A stretch of DNA of 36,564 nt from Candidatus Enterococcus wittei (GCF_002140175.1 NZ_NGMO01000001.1:40075-76638); one strand, 5' to 3'. Counted from the first letter of the stretch, positions 9,301-16,462 are shown. Program-made: numbers and translations. The notes: a model not told the origin generated them from the letters alone.

Positions 9301-11862
9301 ATTCGAAGATTGCGTGATAGAAGGCAAAGTTTTTTCTACCTGATTCTTAACAGAACTTGTTTCTATGGACAATTCTGTCGTCACGTTTGACTGATTTCCA
9401 TTCAATGAGGCAGTTGTTTTAGCATGTATTTGATGGATCTCTTTAAATTTATAACTCCTAAAAATATTATTGTCTCGCCACTGCAGGATAATTTCTTTTG
9501 CCTCTGAATTTGTCAATTTTCGAGATTGGAGTCCCGAAGCTTTCCGAATAATCTCAGCGATTTTTTTTCTTCTAGTTCGCGCAGTCTGTGCCTCTTTTGA
9601 TTCTACCCAAGATCGTATTTTTAGAAACAAAGCTTGTTCTGTCATATCTTGACACCACTGATTTTTCATACAAAGAAAAGCTTTTAACTCTTTATTCACA
9701 TTTTCGAGTTGATCGCGATGTTCAAAAACTTCTAACTCATACCAGAAAATGGGCAAATTGGGAGGAACCATTTCACGCAATACGTTATCATACGTAGAGC
9801 CTTGAGTATATAACTCAACAACTTTTTCCAGTTTTAATCGTGTTTCTTTAGGAATAAATTCAGCAAATTGCAATTGCGGGGTACCTATCTTTGGTAGCGA
9901 TTCAGTAGTTAGTTTCGTTGCGGTAGTTGATGTCATTGCACTTGTTTGAGGTTTTACGGTGATTTCTTCAGTCGTCATAGGTTCATCTAAAATTGTTTGT
10001 TTCGATTCTTTCGGAATTGATTGTTGCAGTTCTTCAAATGTGTAATCTCGAAAGATATTATTATTTCTCCATTGTAAAACAATCCTTGTCGCCTTAGTAT
10101 ATTTCATCTCTATATTCTGAAGTTCTAAGGCATTCCGAATGATCGTAGCAATACGCTTTCTTCTGGCCATTTTAGTTTCCAGACCATCTTTTACTTCCCA
10201 CTTCTTTACGGCATCAAGTAATTTAACACCTGATAATCCGTCACATGGAACTCCTTGCTTACATAAATAATCTTTGACTTTTTGATTGACCCCTTGTATT
10301 TTATGACGCAATTGAAACGTTTCAAGATCAAACCAAAAAGAAGGTAAAGGAACGGCATTCGATTCACTAGAAGGCCGATGTTCCAGATACGCATTCATAA
10401 TTCTTTTTATTTTTGCGACCGTTTCTGTCGGGATTTCTATATAAGATTCTACAATCATTTCTTCATAATCAGTCGATGGGATAACCGCTGCTTCGACCCC
10501 TAAATATGGGAATACAGCGAAATTGAAATGTTCGATAAACCCATCTACCCTTCCAAAAAAATCCTCTGCCAAATGCCAAAATGGAGCCAAATAACTTTCC
10601 CCTTCAGGAAGCAAGACTGCTTTGGCTTTCGACACCGATTCTGGAACCATTTCTGAGGATAGCTCCTGTTGATTTTTTTTTTGCTTTTTCTTCTTCGATT
10701 TTTTTTGCGAAGTCTTGGTTGGGAGCAAGTTTTTTGTGTGGCGGTTACTCACCTGAACATTTAGGTTCTTTTCTGATTGTGCGCTAGTGGGGATTTGTTT
10801 CCCGTAGTTTACCGAAAAACTACTCAGTAACCAATCAGCAAAATACGTCAGCAACGATTCACTTGTTTCTTTTTTTTCTTGAGTAGAATCTGTATGTTCA
10901 TGTTGGGAAAAAAACTGGTAAAACAGCTTAGTCAAGTCATTCCAAAACGTTTCTATCACTTGAATATGTACATGATTTGTGGGATTTCTTGTGGCGTTAT
11001 ATTTGTTTTCAAAAGAAGCTTGAAAGGTTTTACTTAGCCTTTTAGCTGTCTCTTCCGCAGAAAAATGTGAGGGAGCTTGAACGGTTCTATCAGTTATCGT
11101 ATCAGTAGAAAAAGGGCGAATTTCACTTTCTTGTTTCATTTCTTGATTATTTTGTGTCTTTTCTTGCCCCACCGCATCCTGACAAATGGTTTTAAGACTC
11201 GTTTGTTCCACACTTTCTCCTGCGACGATATAGGTATTCACCTGATCCGTTCTTCTCGTGGTGGTACAATTCATTAGTTGGTAAAGGGCATGGACTTTCT
11301 GGTGAACAGAAATACTTAATTCATGCGCGATTTTCGCTACGTCGATGATCTCCTGTGTGGACGTTGTCTGATTACGAAACGTTTGGTTGTCAAAAAAAGG
11401 AATGGCACTGATAAACGGTGAGGCGATTGATGTGGACTGTTGAGGCATGGTACGAGGCGTATTCAAGGACTGGATTCGTTCACGGTTAATGGTAGAGGTG
11501 GAAACAAAGGAATGGATTCTCGTCTGATTCCCGTCTCTTCTCACGTCAATCCATGTGTTCGCTTCAAATGCTGGGGCGTTTTTTTTGATGATCGGCTGCT
11601 GTTCAGGAGGATCGATTAATCGTGCGTTTTGGAAGATACTGGATAAATAAAGGAAGCCATCTAATGTCAATAAACTATCGGGGGCTAATGTCTGTCCTAT
11701 ATTATTGGCAATATAATTTAAGCGCGCTTGGTCTTTTCCTGATTTATTCTTGTCATTTCGTTTATTGTTTTCCTTTCCAATTGCTTCTCTAGAGATTGCT
11801 TGTGGTATCCCTGACTTTTTCGTCATCGCTGGTTTCAATTGAGTCCCTGGTTTTCCTGGCAT
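325..11862 (-). CDS. Giant multidomain toxin-like protein with aspzincin-type protease motif
   Basis: A single uninterrupted 3845-residue protein. The start chosen is the ATG at 11862: AAGGAG lies at 11871-11876, eight bases before it, and overlaps the alternative GTG at 11871, so the GTG cannot be the main start. Residues below count from the ATG. Residues 1-500 are polar, have no signal peptide and include a lysine cluster near 386-396. About 505-2120 hold nine helical repeats, with two degenerate copies to about 2380. About 2380-2640 is helical. About 2660-3230 carries beta-rich modules (RWYALKRL, RTYIKINDHYIPLILF) around a hydrophobic segment at about 2831-2885 (IPFYDC...FLIPVLGQ). HEVTH is at 3533-3537, followed by SSSEDLLEYG with Asp3544, which fits the aspzincin pattern. 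The tail has RNKR at 3719-3722 and two copies of a 34-residue repeat. Known: aspzincin domains occur in fungal M35 proteases and in bacterial toxins. Inferred: a protein toxin whose C-terminal enzyme cleaves a host or competitor protein. No LPxTG, secretion partner or immunity gene is visible. Sure of the gene and motif; function is inference. Confidence 0.85.
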   Translation of the reverse strand: MPGKPGTQLKPAMTKKSGIPQAISREAIGKENNKRNDKNKSGKDQARLNYIANNIGQTLAPDSLLTLDGFLYLSSIFQNARLIDPPEQQPIIKKNAPAFEANTWIDVRRDGNQTRIHSFVSTSTINRERIQSLNTPRTMPQQSTSIASPFISAIPFFDNQTFRNQTTSTQEIIDVAKIAHELSISVHQKVHALYQLMNCTTTRRTDQVNTYIVAGESVEQTSLKTICQDAVGQEKTQNNQEMKQESEIRPFSTDTITDRTVQAPSHFSAEETAKRLSKTFQASFENKYNATRNPTNHVHIQVIETFWNDLTKLFYQFFSQHEHTDSTQEKKETSESLLTYFADWLLSSFSVNYGKQIPTSAQSEKNLNVQVSNRHTKNLLPTKTSQKKSKKKKQKKNQQELSSEMVPESVSKAKAVLLPEGESYLAPFWHLAEDFFGRVDGFIEHFNFAVFPYLGVEAAVIPSTDYEEMIVESYIEIPTETVAKIKRIMNAYLEHRPSSESNAVPLPSFWFDLETFQLRHKIQGVNQKVKDYLCKQGVPCDGLSGVKLLDAVKKWEVKDGLETKMARRKRIATIIRNALELQNIEMKYTKATRIVLQWRNNNIFRDYTFEELQQSIPKESKQTILDEPMTTEEITVKPQTSAMTSTTATKLTTESLPKIGTPQLQFAEFIPKETRLKLEKVVELYTQGSTYDNVLREMVPPNLPIFWYELEVFEHRDQLENVNKELKAFLCMKNQWCQDMTEQALFLKIRSWVESKEAQTARTRRKKIAEIIRKASGLQSRKLTNSEAKEIILQWRDNNIFRSYKFKEIHQIHAKTTASLNGNQSNVTTELSIETSSVKNQVEKTLPSITQSSNTSVKLSENAMKLNSIITAFFYGKPSPVPVSEKLPLFMDDAEVYKKRNETDYVNDKVKEFLCTKKEPCDGLSPLRLINTIYWWIWKEGQEKKITRSKEVAEVILSSYGLAKQEVSDDRASMIIQQWRNNNIFKGYQFEEPKQIRTQTTVSLNENPSNMTTELPLKASSVKPQVQKTSPLITQLSTIKTTTSLPTEEISKEPSLKSDATSTPMPKSIYEKVDLQSYETLSEDTISNIKQIMTKYLNRQSSTFSLTVSSTVSPTISLPSFWYDRGIFQERSKTQEVNKAVKAYLCRQEVPCDGLIGPELLKAVEDWEQKAEPVVRKLRRRLIARVIRRSYGLEDTFIFNKLATNIVLQWRNNNIFYDYTFEEQQQTTSKELVTIEETIVSSQQNETIQAMNLLPNKEISKRKSDSSFPIFIHISKEETLEAREEISEAMIEDIKQIMMEYMDNMPSTIPKTVTFPPFWDDYEIFQQRSKTEQVNEDVRDFLCDRGVQCGGLSGAKLIKALLDWEVKGGLSMKVSNRNTIAHLIRTSYGLIDLDYLSNTEATNIVLQWKNNNIFQEYTFTEEQPTTLKDPMTTIATTKITENQSSIESTSRLVDYSLNIENRNKTVEMKKLPVSDIPLMKSYKKLNSDDVTKINNIISNFMEDRSSSELTSEALPPFWYDFDLYQKRSETEKVNEAVKKIICEGKDSCSDMTIRGLLLASQSWLEGGGEETEILKRKQQIINSIIENSGLAGQHVSNARETNVILQWRDNNIFRNFKFKTVDQLSLITNPSRNETIIENPEIVGTTVHVLANSYGTIPQEAMTTMNYIREAFLDGRDSSIEMSVPLIPIWYDFELYQERGKTEKANEALLDYLCARESMCAEELSKQELVFTVNEWIKERGVDTEILKRKKEIIPTILEAYGITDRNITDTNAARSFLQWENNNAFYNYQWINLQQIRLEAGQSQNATSTGISEMQMVPATVVDPELIQVHTLVREIINDVIPLSVTQDPLPIFYYDYNLFQKRAKTIDVNKQLKEFLTKEGIGIKELSQSELAEGIREWIQKADPNEPFDKSGRRQYISYFLLKAYEVENIRLGEFMSYDKMNGILTQWKINSLLVGQSYKKITNETIHHYLRRTEHYLMTNFKQEKQVSDQIYADFIHDRSMSVPKNQPLLPIYVYFILFEKREKTPAVNEAVRKFLVDKGVSFNNQTTSELVRKLREWIFKGETYSAIVEREKEAARKIRKAYGLKDKSLPINKARNALLQWVNNNAQSGYTYKEIDEFEESQLNQRIKAFIRLNGDPRTQKKTEETVEEEITKLNAEQKLAKQKRIIAFLIENGVKPEDTTPDKLVKAASDWGMVKEGSRQTLDMVKIKNLAQVILGRPRGAFITEAKANIVVVDWLYETAASSMPQPQEEHQQTMTSTQPTTDTQSTVTKKKEKYRVIQWQNINIRGSIDHLFRQKNLINGKLTKEKLLIALGKWFTQEGIGVVLGHEQLKTLAKVILKELKIYGGEDETISDKDLELTVSKWVFEYVLGSPIEVYVLKKILTAPDPSQFTIGDLRMLFEVNELEKAGIIDLSMKGFSRDELTAFQAFWVILVSRTLPNYFIETSGLDDQLLISNYSSLMQLIGAKLLDDVGLRTEFDQEEIRIIGAMLLETFVNKDIENLQELRYVLIPTLLAMAQLEPTLLKKALEEGNYKEVAFQKFMGYWQKGYLQIAENQKIITDLFMPYRESTLKWRRKNALADAVVKGCVNRGAPEETAFILKQVYLGGLEPCPDRLRPPKLEDEFVKLTKAVSDTFYPFDQKLIEFAVNALDPADRTYIFSSETRTYEAHAKLKSHALRPGSGTAPPFHAAYLNKIKDIELAQCDLFVAKKDNEERWYALKRLESNGGYIFYRVDKDPLFYFKFGLFDQENLRGKSYKIEGNDINIGNRMYTFTIGMDQSKELSHGDERRKFIDTLSRKHSDTLYQHLYDSGNDKTIIGKMWDTIKHFIPFYDCVTGLIDRDFAGAAFSCIVDVVFLIPVLGQITALNTRFALGLAKAIATGGIRSGIRQGVRFLPKVAESKKVLYGVLRYFDPGFELVKGAGLLVVKGLVKITDQLRVSREVKIIIEKLAKLQIQKMPKEVVMARLSEDGPEVAVKLVKNHLYVRVTDLKTATVSGEYFVLKGDHLKPFSGAVTFTSEQLALIDRLAVKTNNPSQIIVTEPNVNPRAYGEGPVRTVAYGEGTDMKVDKEEAGAKYFVQMNQQLVPIRITAIEGHGVRFDVVEGEKIHPVNYNGIEWYFEAETSPFISKELVEEVGKKIDDFESIEDPTTLSPPYERDLMSNENGRTYIKINDHYIPLILFDKNNGRYHLVKKDIDEPMMVLRFDPYSDGFKMETLKEKEELKVLNHESLILRMGKVQSKWKSGSAAEMDTSAGTSQGLSIPSTSTGTIPKVFTRPADLPAIDFPALPDNWEKWKDLKTAEPLQNRITVEDNLNIDLTELSEFPPRLEVYYNMDEDLIRQNIYAEIDEFFPRPIPQLEVFTGLDSTGMPNYLKPFFEQLRDDFEAAERRFNAAVLLFKSLWKMEDISSMEEGKYLIEMFKLQGVPKAETEEILRESIRKLYSTAERGKAFLEQSKDLFFQNVWTLSSKLVYDREALSYYSSVQDFIKTQAFTVRYDGECRIFILADAFHLEPKVLPGAHLQPTGYETVMHEVTHIISSSEDLLEYGLVRRGLRKNGKRTLDYYDKKYPNMIKEDSEQLKHYRDYLAIVLGSPNLTVKMVSDALEVNHTLRVHFQLTDAEMLMTILRDLVEGRAFDAIFRAKRENDKEQDGKKSDSLETIKEQLGTGDLFALQALIYTSGFINFEREVQQSKTQEKTTDIPESISTKTTNSPTTGNRNKREIVSTTIESAESITNQSLLKLINQSIERSNYPNQFVSDQQVDTASQKNVTNRNSLNHVPTNTESNPNHFVSDLKISTGLPKDAEKKSFLDVVFTSRNRSTQNNSTKAFNPLINKNQKILAPQH
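1216..1266 (-). other. Aspzincin zinc-site motif of the giant protein
   Basis: The codons read HEVTHIISSSEDLLEYG. The first HExxH histidine is residue 3533, the catalytic Glu 3534, the second His 3537, the presumed third ligand Asp 3544, and Tyr-Gly 3548-3549. Fungal deuterolysins (M35) have HEFTH followed a short distance on by GTEDLGYG, so the spacing and the (T/S)EDL..YG wording both agree. Gluzincins such as clostridial neurotoxins or anthrax lethal factor instead use a Glu or Asp much further downstream. Whether the enzyme is active cannot be seen. Confidence 0.75.
4735..10347 (-). repeat. Array of nine clear and two degenerate ~105-residue protein repeats
   Basis: Each unit reads LPxFWYD....F..R.....VN..VK.(F/Y)LC, a C-x5-C pair with CDGLSG in several, a Trp helix, R...IA..I..SYGL, and finally (I/V)LQWRNNNIF..YTFEE. 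Approximate unit positions: 10030-10347, 9440-9760, 8887-9210, 8191-8512, 7600-7922, 7000-7326, 6478-6812, 5980-6318, 5508-5835, with degenerate copies near 5140-5400 and 4735-4990. Units are joined by Ser/Thr-rich linkers and a helix of the type IKQIMTKYL, so the period is usually 160-230 residues. Units 1-7 have both cysteines; 8 and 9 lack both. Units nearest the N-terminus are most alike. I do not recognise the domain family. Confidence 0.85.
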
Positions 11863-11876
11863 CTTGTTCACTCCTT

Positions 11877-12173
11877 CGTTAAGATAAATAGGTGTGTTTC
11901 GTTACGTTACCCTTCGTTTGGATAGGATCATGAATCAATGATCGCCCTCACTAAACAAGCTTTGCTTCCTTTTTCCAACACTCTTTACCGAATTTCTTAA
12001 AAAACGGCGTCACTTTCATGTAAAGGCTATCATTTCGTTAGATATAAAAAACGAAGAATAAATAAAAATAGATAGAGCATTAATGAAGCAAACTAAATAA
12101 TAAAATAGCGATGATTATCACCTCCTTACTATGAATATTCATTATTTTTATTTTGAAGTGGTTTTAATTTAGA
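11877..12173. promoter_or_regulatory. Upstream region of the giant gene, no clear promoter
   Basis: About 300 A/T-rich bases precede the giant gene. I found no convincing sigma-A promoter on the minus strand; the best weak candidate is TTGGAA-17-TTTAGT around 11955-11985. An imperfect palindrome GATCAT-6-ATGATC lies at 11926-11943, about 64 bases before the start, and could be an operator. The natural upstream sequence may be cut short by the junction at 12174-12204. Confidence 0.3.
12080..12142 (-). other. Possible 20-residue leader peptide with a perfect Shine-Dalgarno inside
   Basis: An ATG at 12142 opens a 20-codon frame whose second half is strongly hydrophobic (VIIIAILLFSLLH, then stop). 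Inside it, at 12117-12127, lies AAGGAGGTGAT, an 11-base complement of the 16S rRNA 3' end, with no ATG, GTG or TTG at normal spacing after it. It could be a leader peptide, a decayed small hydrophobic toxin gene, or chance. It lies about 220 bases upstream of the giant gene on the same strand and just left of the adapter-like junction. Confidence 0.2.
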
Positions 12174-12204
12174 TCTTATACACATCTAGATGTGTATAAG
12201 AGAC
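12174..12204. other. Nextera/Tn5 mosaic-end dimer: probable assembly artefact
   Basis: Thirty-one contiguous bases equal the inner part of the 38-base head-to-head mosaic-end dimer: TCTTATACACATCT followed directly by AGATGTGTATAAGAGAC. The mosaic end is a synthetic hybrid of the Tn5 outside and inside ends, and a head-to-head pair is the circularisation junction in Nextera mate-pair libraries. Natural occurrence is very unlikely. The flanking bases (five on the left, two on the right) depart from the full adapter. The sequences on either side may therefore have been joined in the library or assembly rather than in the cell. Confidence 0.88.
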
Positions 12205-12630
12205 CTGTTCTAAAGTCACTACAACAAAAGCAATTGAAAAAGTAGCATCCTAATTAGAATGCTACTTTTTTCTCAGAATAAATTCCTCTATGAAGTCCTA
12301 CTCCTTGAGAATTATAAATAGGTGTGGATCAGCTATTAAAGAAACTGGGCGAAATGAATGAAAATGAAATCTTCTAAGGACTGTTCATTTGTTAATGAAA
12401 GTATCATCCAAAATCACTTTTCCATTTTCATAGGCTTTTTCAAAAAATAAAGCTTATCTTAATTCATGGAAAACAGGCAAAGTTGAAAGTTAAGTATGTG
12501 AATAAATCTATCTCTATTCTTTATCAGTCTGTTTAATACGATAAAGGTACCCTGTTTAACATAATTAGGTTTGCTTCGTAGGGATGAGTTTCTTTCATAT
12601 GAAATATTTTCACCGTATCTGAATGACCCT
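12205..12630. other. Gene-free stretch after the adapter-like junction
   Basis: Apart from the terminator at 12237-12271 I see no gene here. Short open fragments exist, such as a plus-strand frame ending SKVTTTKAIEKVAS just before the terminator and a minus-strand frame ending NGKVILDDTFINK near 12390, but none has a start and ribosome site. They may be 3' remnants cut by the junction. No terminator was found directly after the TetR gene that ends at 12631. Confidence 0.5.
12237..12271. terminator. Bidirectional rho-independent terminator
   Basis: AAAAAGTAGCAT and ATGCTACTTTTT form a 12-bp stem around a short A/T loop, with T-runs on both strands. No complete gene ends immediately before it on the plus strand, which fits an upstream gene having been lost at the junction. 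Confidence 0.8.
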
Positions 12631-13230
12631 TTACTTTTTAGTACCATGTTCTAACCATTTGACTTTATATCGAAAGTCTTTGACTAACTCTTCTGCTGTC
12701 CACTGATTAGCTACATAATCTTTGAGGGAGGTCATCGCTAAAGCCATCACAAAATATAAAAAACTGATGGCTTCATCGATCGTCTCCATTGCAAAGTGAT
12801 TGAGTTCAAGCAATTCTAACCATTGTTTGATCATCGAGGATTCTTTATCGATTTCCATCCGCTTGAACGTATTGAGGTCATTGGCTCTAGTGAGTAATTT
12901 GATTGCTTGCCAATGAGGATGCCCAGGTGCTAATTGCGCACACCGAGCTAAGTAATTTTCAATCCCCAAGAAGAAATGGTTGCGATGTTGCATGATGGAA
13001 ATAATAATGTCTCCGTGCAACTGATTAGAATAAGTCTCTACAGTGTAACTATATGCATCTTCTAAATCAACAAAATATTTATAAAATGCTCCCCGAGACA
13101 TCCCCATCGCTTCTACGATCTCTGACACTTTGACCTGACTGATATGACGGTCATAGAATTTATCTAATAATATTTCCAAAAGCCATTGTTGCTTTTCTTC
13201 CGAGAGATTAAAAAATGTTGTATTCGGCAT
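12631..13230 (-). CDS. TetR-family regulator of the adjacent HrtBA-like exporter
   Basis: 199 residues, the usual TetR size. The N-terminal helix-turn-helix is seen in VKVSEIVEAMGMSRGAFYKYF (about 33-53), and the rest is the helical ligand-binding and dimer domain. AGGAGGT stands at good distance before the ATG at 13230. It is the third gene of a minus-strand operon, 24 bases after the ATPase gene. Known: in Lactococcus and Enterococcus faecalis, HrtR/FhtR are TetR proteins that repress hrtBA and release DNA on binding haem. Inferred: the same role here, acting at the palindrome 15053-15069, which would make the operon self-regulating. No haem-binding residue was identified. TetR family is certain; haem as ligand is moderately likely. 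Confidence 0.85.
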   Translation of the reverse strand: MPNTTFFNLSEEKQQWLLEILLDKFYDRHISQVKVSEIVEAMGMSRGAFYKYFVDLEDAYSYTVETYSNQLHGDIIISIMQHRNHFFLGIENYLARCAQLAPGHPHWQAIKLLTRANDLNTFKRMEIDKESSMIKQWLELLELNHFAMETIDEAISFLYFVMALAMTSLKDYVANQWTAEELVKDFRYKVKWLEHGTKK

Positions 13231-13254
13231 CCTATGACCTCCTAAAAATCACTG

Positions 13255-13944
13255 CTATTTTCCTTCGATGGCTTGCTCTGTTAAGTAACCATCTTCCATA
13301 CGGTAAACACGATCACTCCATTTGATCATACGTGCATCATGTGTAACCATGACAGTTGCTTTTTGCTTTTCATGTGCTTCTTTAACTAACAGTTTCACTA
13401 CTTCATATGCATGATCCGTATCTAAACTTGCTGTTGGCTCATCGGCTAAGATCAAGCTAGGATCATTAAATAATGCACGAGCAATTGCAACGCGTTGTCT
13501 TTCTCCACCGGATAAATCACGTGGATAGCTTTCTTTTAATTCAAAGATATCAAGTGATTTCAACAATTCATTGATCCGTTCTTCATCATTTTTCTTCTTC
13601 GCCACTCGATCCACTAAATAAAACTGTTCCTTCACTTTCAAAAATGGAATCAAATTCGAGCTTTGTAAAATAAATCCGATTTCCTTAAAGCGCAAATCCG
13701 CCCGTTTTTTTTCATTTAATGTAGAAAAAGAATGTCCATTGATTGTGATTTCTCCTGAACTAGGTGTTTGAAGTCCTCCAGAAATAGTCAAAAATGTACT
13801 TTTCCCTGATCCGGATGGACCAATGATACTCACAAACTCTCCTTGTTTGACAGTAAAATCAATTTCTCTAAGTGCAGTTACTTCTGTGTGACCACTACCA
13901 AATTTTTTGACAATTTTTTTCATTGTTAAAATTTCTTTCATCAT
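13255..13944 (-). CDS. hrtA: ABC transporter ATPase, HrtA-like
   Basis: 229 residues, a complete MacB/LolD-type ATPase. Walker A is GPSGSGKS (about 42-49), the signature is LSGGERQ, Walker B is [12 protein letters not shown], and the switch histidine is in VMVTHD. It pairs with the FtsX-like permease just upstream, two bases separating the genes. The ribosome site AGGAGG overlaps the permease's last codons, and two ATGs in tandem (13944, 13941) are both usable. The energy-coupling role is certain. The haem-efflux assignment comes from the permease, the TetR gene and the operator, so the symbol is tentative. It could instead serve a peptide or antimicrobial exporter of the same fold. Confidence 0.8.
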   Translation of the reverse strand: MMKEILTMKKIVKKFGSGHTEVTALREIDFTVKQGEFVSIIGPSGSGKSTFLTISGGLQTPSSGEITINGHSFSTLNEKKRADLRFKEIGFILQSSNLIPFLKVKEQFYLVDRVAKKKNDEERINELLKSLDIFELKESYPRDLSGGERQRVAIARALFNDPSLILADEPTASLDTDHAYEVVKLLVKEAHEKQKATVMVTHDARMIKWSDRVYRMEDGYLTEQAIEGK

Positions 13945-13946
13945 CC

Positions 13947-15020
13947 TTATCCTCCTATCGCAATTACTGGATCAACTTTTGAAACGGTTCGAATCGAGAA
14001 TAATCCGCCGATCATTGCGACAACGATCAAGATCCCACTATACAACAGCCATTGTGACCAAATGATTGCAAATGGCATAGCAGTAGGCAATATCAAGCTA
14101 GTTAAGTAAGCAAGTCCCACAGCAAGCAATACACCGGTCAACCCGACGATAAAGGCTTGGGCCACTAATGATCTGGCAATAAATGAATTACGAATTCCTT
14201 GTGCTTTCATCACACCGAAAATAGCTGTTTTTTGAAGTGTAATGACATACATGAAAATACCCACCACTGCGGCAACAACGATAAATAAGAAATAGATCAT
14301 CGCATCTAAGGTCATGTTTTGAGCAGAATATCCTGGTAGGCTCTCAATGAAATCTGGAATCGATAATTTTTGTAATGTTTTTGACGCATCGTTTTGCTTG
14401 ATAGTTGCATCTTTCTTCGTGACGATGGCGCTGATTGGTTTTTGTTCATCTGAAGCGAAAGGTTGATCCCCATATTTCAACTGTCTCCATGTATCAAGGT
14501 TTGTATAAATAACGGGTGATACAGTGTAGAAGGTTTCAGGAGAAATCCCCACAATAGATAATTCTTGGTCATAACTACCAATTTTGATCTTGTCTCCGAT
14601 TGAAAACCCTAGATCTGCAAGATTTTGTGATATGATAATTTCATTTTCTTTGTCAAACATCTTGCCATCTACTAATTCAGGTAATAAAAAAGCATCTTTT
14701 GTCGTACCAAAAACAGTGACGTTCTCTTTATCTTTGGCAGTTATTGCCCCACTGAACAAGCCAATAGGTGCTTTATCTTTAGCATCTACTTGATCAAGGT
14801 CCCCCATGGTTAGTTGAGATGCAGCAAATACTTTGTTGGCATCTTCTGATAGAACGATTTCTTGCGCATCCCAATCAACGATGGCTTGTTTGAATTCCTG
14901 TGCTAAACCTCTTGCTAAGCCAGATAACATGAATACCACATAGGCAATTAAAAACATGATACCAATAATCAAGCCATAGCGAAGCTTGGAATAACGCATT
15001 TCTTTTATTGCTAAAAACAT
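13947..15020 (-). CDS. hrtB: FtsX-like ABC permease, HrtB-like
   Basis: 357 residues with the FtsX/MacB layout. One N-terminal membrane segment follows MFLAIKEMRYSKLRYGLI. A large extracellular domain spans about 45-235, and three C-terminal segments follow (about 240-265, 288-312, 320-345). The N-terminus and length agree with HrtB, the membrane part of the HrtBA haem exporter of lactococci and staphylococci. It is first in a three-gene operon with the ATPase and a TetR gene. Start: GGAGGAGAAGG before the ATG at 15020. A TTGACT-18-TATACT promoter and overlapping palindrome precede it. The family is firm; haem as substrate is inferred from family resemblance, gene order and operator type. Confidence 0.8.
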   Translation of the reverse strand: MFLAIKEMRYSKLRYGLIIGIMFLIAYVVFMLSGLARGLAQEFKQAIVDWDAQEIVLSEDANKVFAASQLTMGDLDQVDAKDKAPIGLFSGAITAKDKENVTVFGTTKDAFLLPELVDGKMFDKENEIIISQNLADLGFSIGDKIKIGSYDQELSIVGISPETFYTVSPVIYTNLDTWRQLKYGDQPFASDEQKPISAIVTKKDATIKQNDASKTLQKLSIPDFIESLPGYSAQNMTLDAMIYFLFIVVAAVVGIFMYVITLQKTAIFGVMKAQGIRNSFIARSLVAQAFIVGLTGVLLAVGLAYLTSLILPTAMPFAIIWSQWLLYSGILIVVAMIGGLFSIRTVSKVDPVIAIGG

Positions 15021-15052
15021 TTTTTCCTTCTCCTCCGTTCAAGATCTTTCAA

Positions 15053-15106
15053 AGTGACAAAATGTCACTGTATGAAAGTATAGCTCTACTCGAATTGGAA
15101 AGTCAA
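15053..15106 (-). promoter_or_regulatory. hrtBA-type promoter with 17-bp palindromic operator
   Basis: On the minus strand the -35 is TTGACT (15101-15106) and the -10 is TATACT (15077-15082), 18 bases apart. Seven bases after the -10 lies a perfect palindrome, AGTGACA-AAA-TGTCACT (15053-15069), across the expected transcription start. The TGACA...TGTCA half-sites resemble those I recall for lactococcal HrtR. A repressor here would block initiation, and the operon's own TetR protein is the natural candidate. Confidence 0.75.
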
Positions 15107-15282
15107 ATTTCAGAGCTTATATTAAGGAAATTTCCTGGAAATCTCAAAAAGTTAACCTAGGATTTATACACAGAATTTATCAATGATCGTTACTCAGATA
15201 AAAGAACAAGAATCCCCCATTGATAGGAAAAATAAGGTAAAATAGAGATAGCTTCGTCGAGTAAGAAATGGAGGTATTTTGA

Positions 15283-16284
15283 ATGGATGCAAAAACAAGA
15301 AAACAGCTTCAAGAAAAATTAAAACAACGTATGCTCTTACTCCCTCCAATCTTTAATGATTTTTTGAAGGAAAATCAGAAAAAACTTTCATTAGCTAGTC
15401 GTTATGAATATGCAAAAGACTTTCATTTGTTCACAGACTACTTACGTAGAACGGTATCATCTGAAATAGACGATGATTTGATCATTCATTTAGAAAAACA
15501 AGCCTATCTTAATTTTTTAAAGGAAGTCTATCAACATACACGGGCTTTTCAAACAGCTGCATATCAAGAGACACAGCAGGAATTCAAAAATGGTTACTAT
15601 GGTATTTCCAGAAAACAATATGCATTGAACCACTTCTTGCGCTACTTATATCAAAAAGGATTAAGCCAAAAAGAACTTTCTTTGTTAGGCGATAGTTTGC
15701 CAGAAACGACTAAACCAGCACCACGTTATATCGATGCTTCGTTACTCGAAAAATTTGATTCGTTATTTATACCCGAAGAAGGATTTAAAACGAAACGAGA
15801 AGCTAGTTTCGAACTGAAAAATCGTCCAAGAAATTTGGCAATCGTAGCTTTGTTGTTATATTGTGGATTGAAGATCCACGAGGTAGTTGAACTAAAAAGA
15901 AAAGATGTGGATTTAGAAAAGCAGATCCTTTCTATTAATCGCAAACCCAATCGATTAAATCGTGTTCCTATCCCTAATGAGATTTTACCTATATTAAAAA
16001 ACTATGCAGATCAAGTAAAACCACCTGCAGAAGCTTTTTTCTTTCGTTCTTCCCATGATGAACAAATTTCTCCCCGAACTATCCGGCAAATCCTTGATCG
16101 TATCACTGTTTACAAAAATATCTCACCAGAGTTATGTCGTAAAACTTTTCGTTATTACGTTGGGCTTTATCTTGGTGATGATGAAGATGTGGTAAATTAT
16201 CTTTGTGGGAATCGTTACCTCAGATCCCATTCATTTACAAAAATCTATGATAAAATGCTCAAGTTTTCTTATCGTCAACAATAA
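15283..16284 (+). CDS. Tyrosine recombinase-like protein with degraded active site
   Basis: 333 residues, with an N-terminal SAM-like core-binding domain (about 15-130) and a C-terminal tyrosine-recombinase domain (about 150-330), close in size and layout to XerS. The usual first Arg of TGLRxSE is Lys197 (GLKIHE). The HxxR box reads ELCR, so His becomes Glu283 while Arg286 stays. The second His is Asn310 (LCGNR). The nucleophile position keeps Tyr322 (KIYDK). Start: GGAGG nine bases before the ATG at 15283. It stands alone between a divergent promoter region and its own terminator, with no attachment sites or phage genes nearby. Known: streptococci carry XerD-like proteins with similarly altered catalytic residues. 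Inferred: DNA binding without normal recombination. Confidence 0.85.
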   Translation: MDAKTRKQLQEKLKQRMLLLPPIFNDFLKENQKKLSLASRYEYAKDFHLFTDYLRRTVSSEIDDDLIIHLEKQAYLNFLKEVYQHTRAFQTAAYQETQQEFKNGYYGISRKQYALNHFLRYLYQKGLSQKELSLLGDSLPETTKPAPRYIDASLLEKFDSLFIPEEGFKTKREASFELKNRPRNLAIVALLLYCGLKIHEVVELKRKDVDLEKQILSINRKPNRLNRVPIPNEILPILKNYADQVKPPAEAFFFRSSHDEQISPRTIRQILDRITVYKNISPELCRKTFRYYVGLYLGDDEDVVNYLCGNRYLRSHSFTKIYDKMLKFSYRQQ

Positions 16285-16307
16285 AAATAAGATGATATTA
16301 CTATTAC

Positions 16308-16358
16308 GATAGATCATGAAAAAAATGCTTATACGCAAGATTTCATGATCTGTCTTTT
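16308..16358 (+). terminator. Rho-independent terminator after the recombinase gene
   Basis: GATAGATCATGAAA pairs with TTTCATGATCTGTC, with an inner loop of about 19 bases and a TTTTTATTT tail. It separates the recombinase gene from the acyl-adenylate enzyme. Confidence 0.85.
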
Positions 16359-16395
16359 TATTTATCGCTCATAATGGAAAATTTCCTGTTATTTA

Positions 16396-16424
16396 TTGAA
16401 CAATTATGCTATGATAATGATACT
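16396..16424 (+). promoter_or_regulatory. Probable promoter of the acyl-adenylate enzyme gene
   Basis: TTGAAC (16396-16401) and GATACT (16419-16424) are 17 bases apart, 39 bases before the ATG at 16463. No operator-like symmetry was seen. Confidence 0.45.
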
Positions 16425-16462
16425 TTGTACATTTATTAACAAACGATAATGGAGCGTGAATC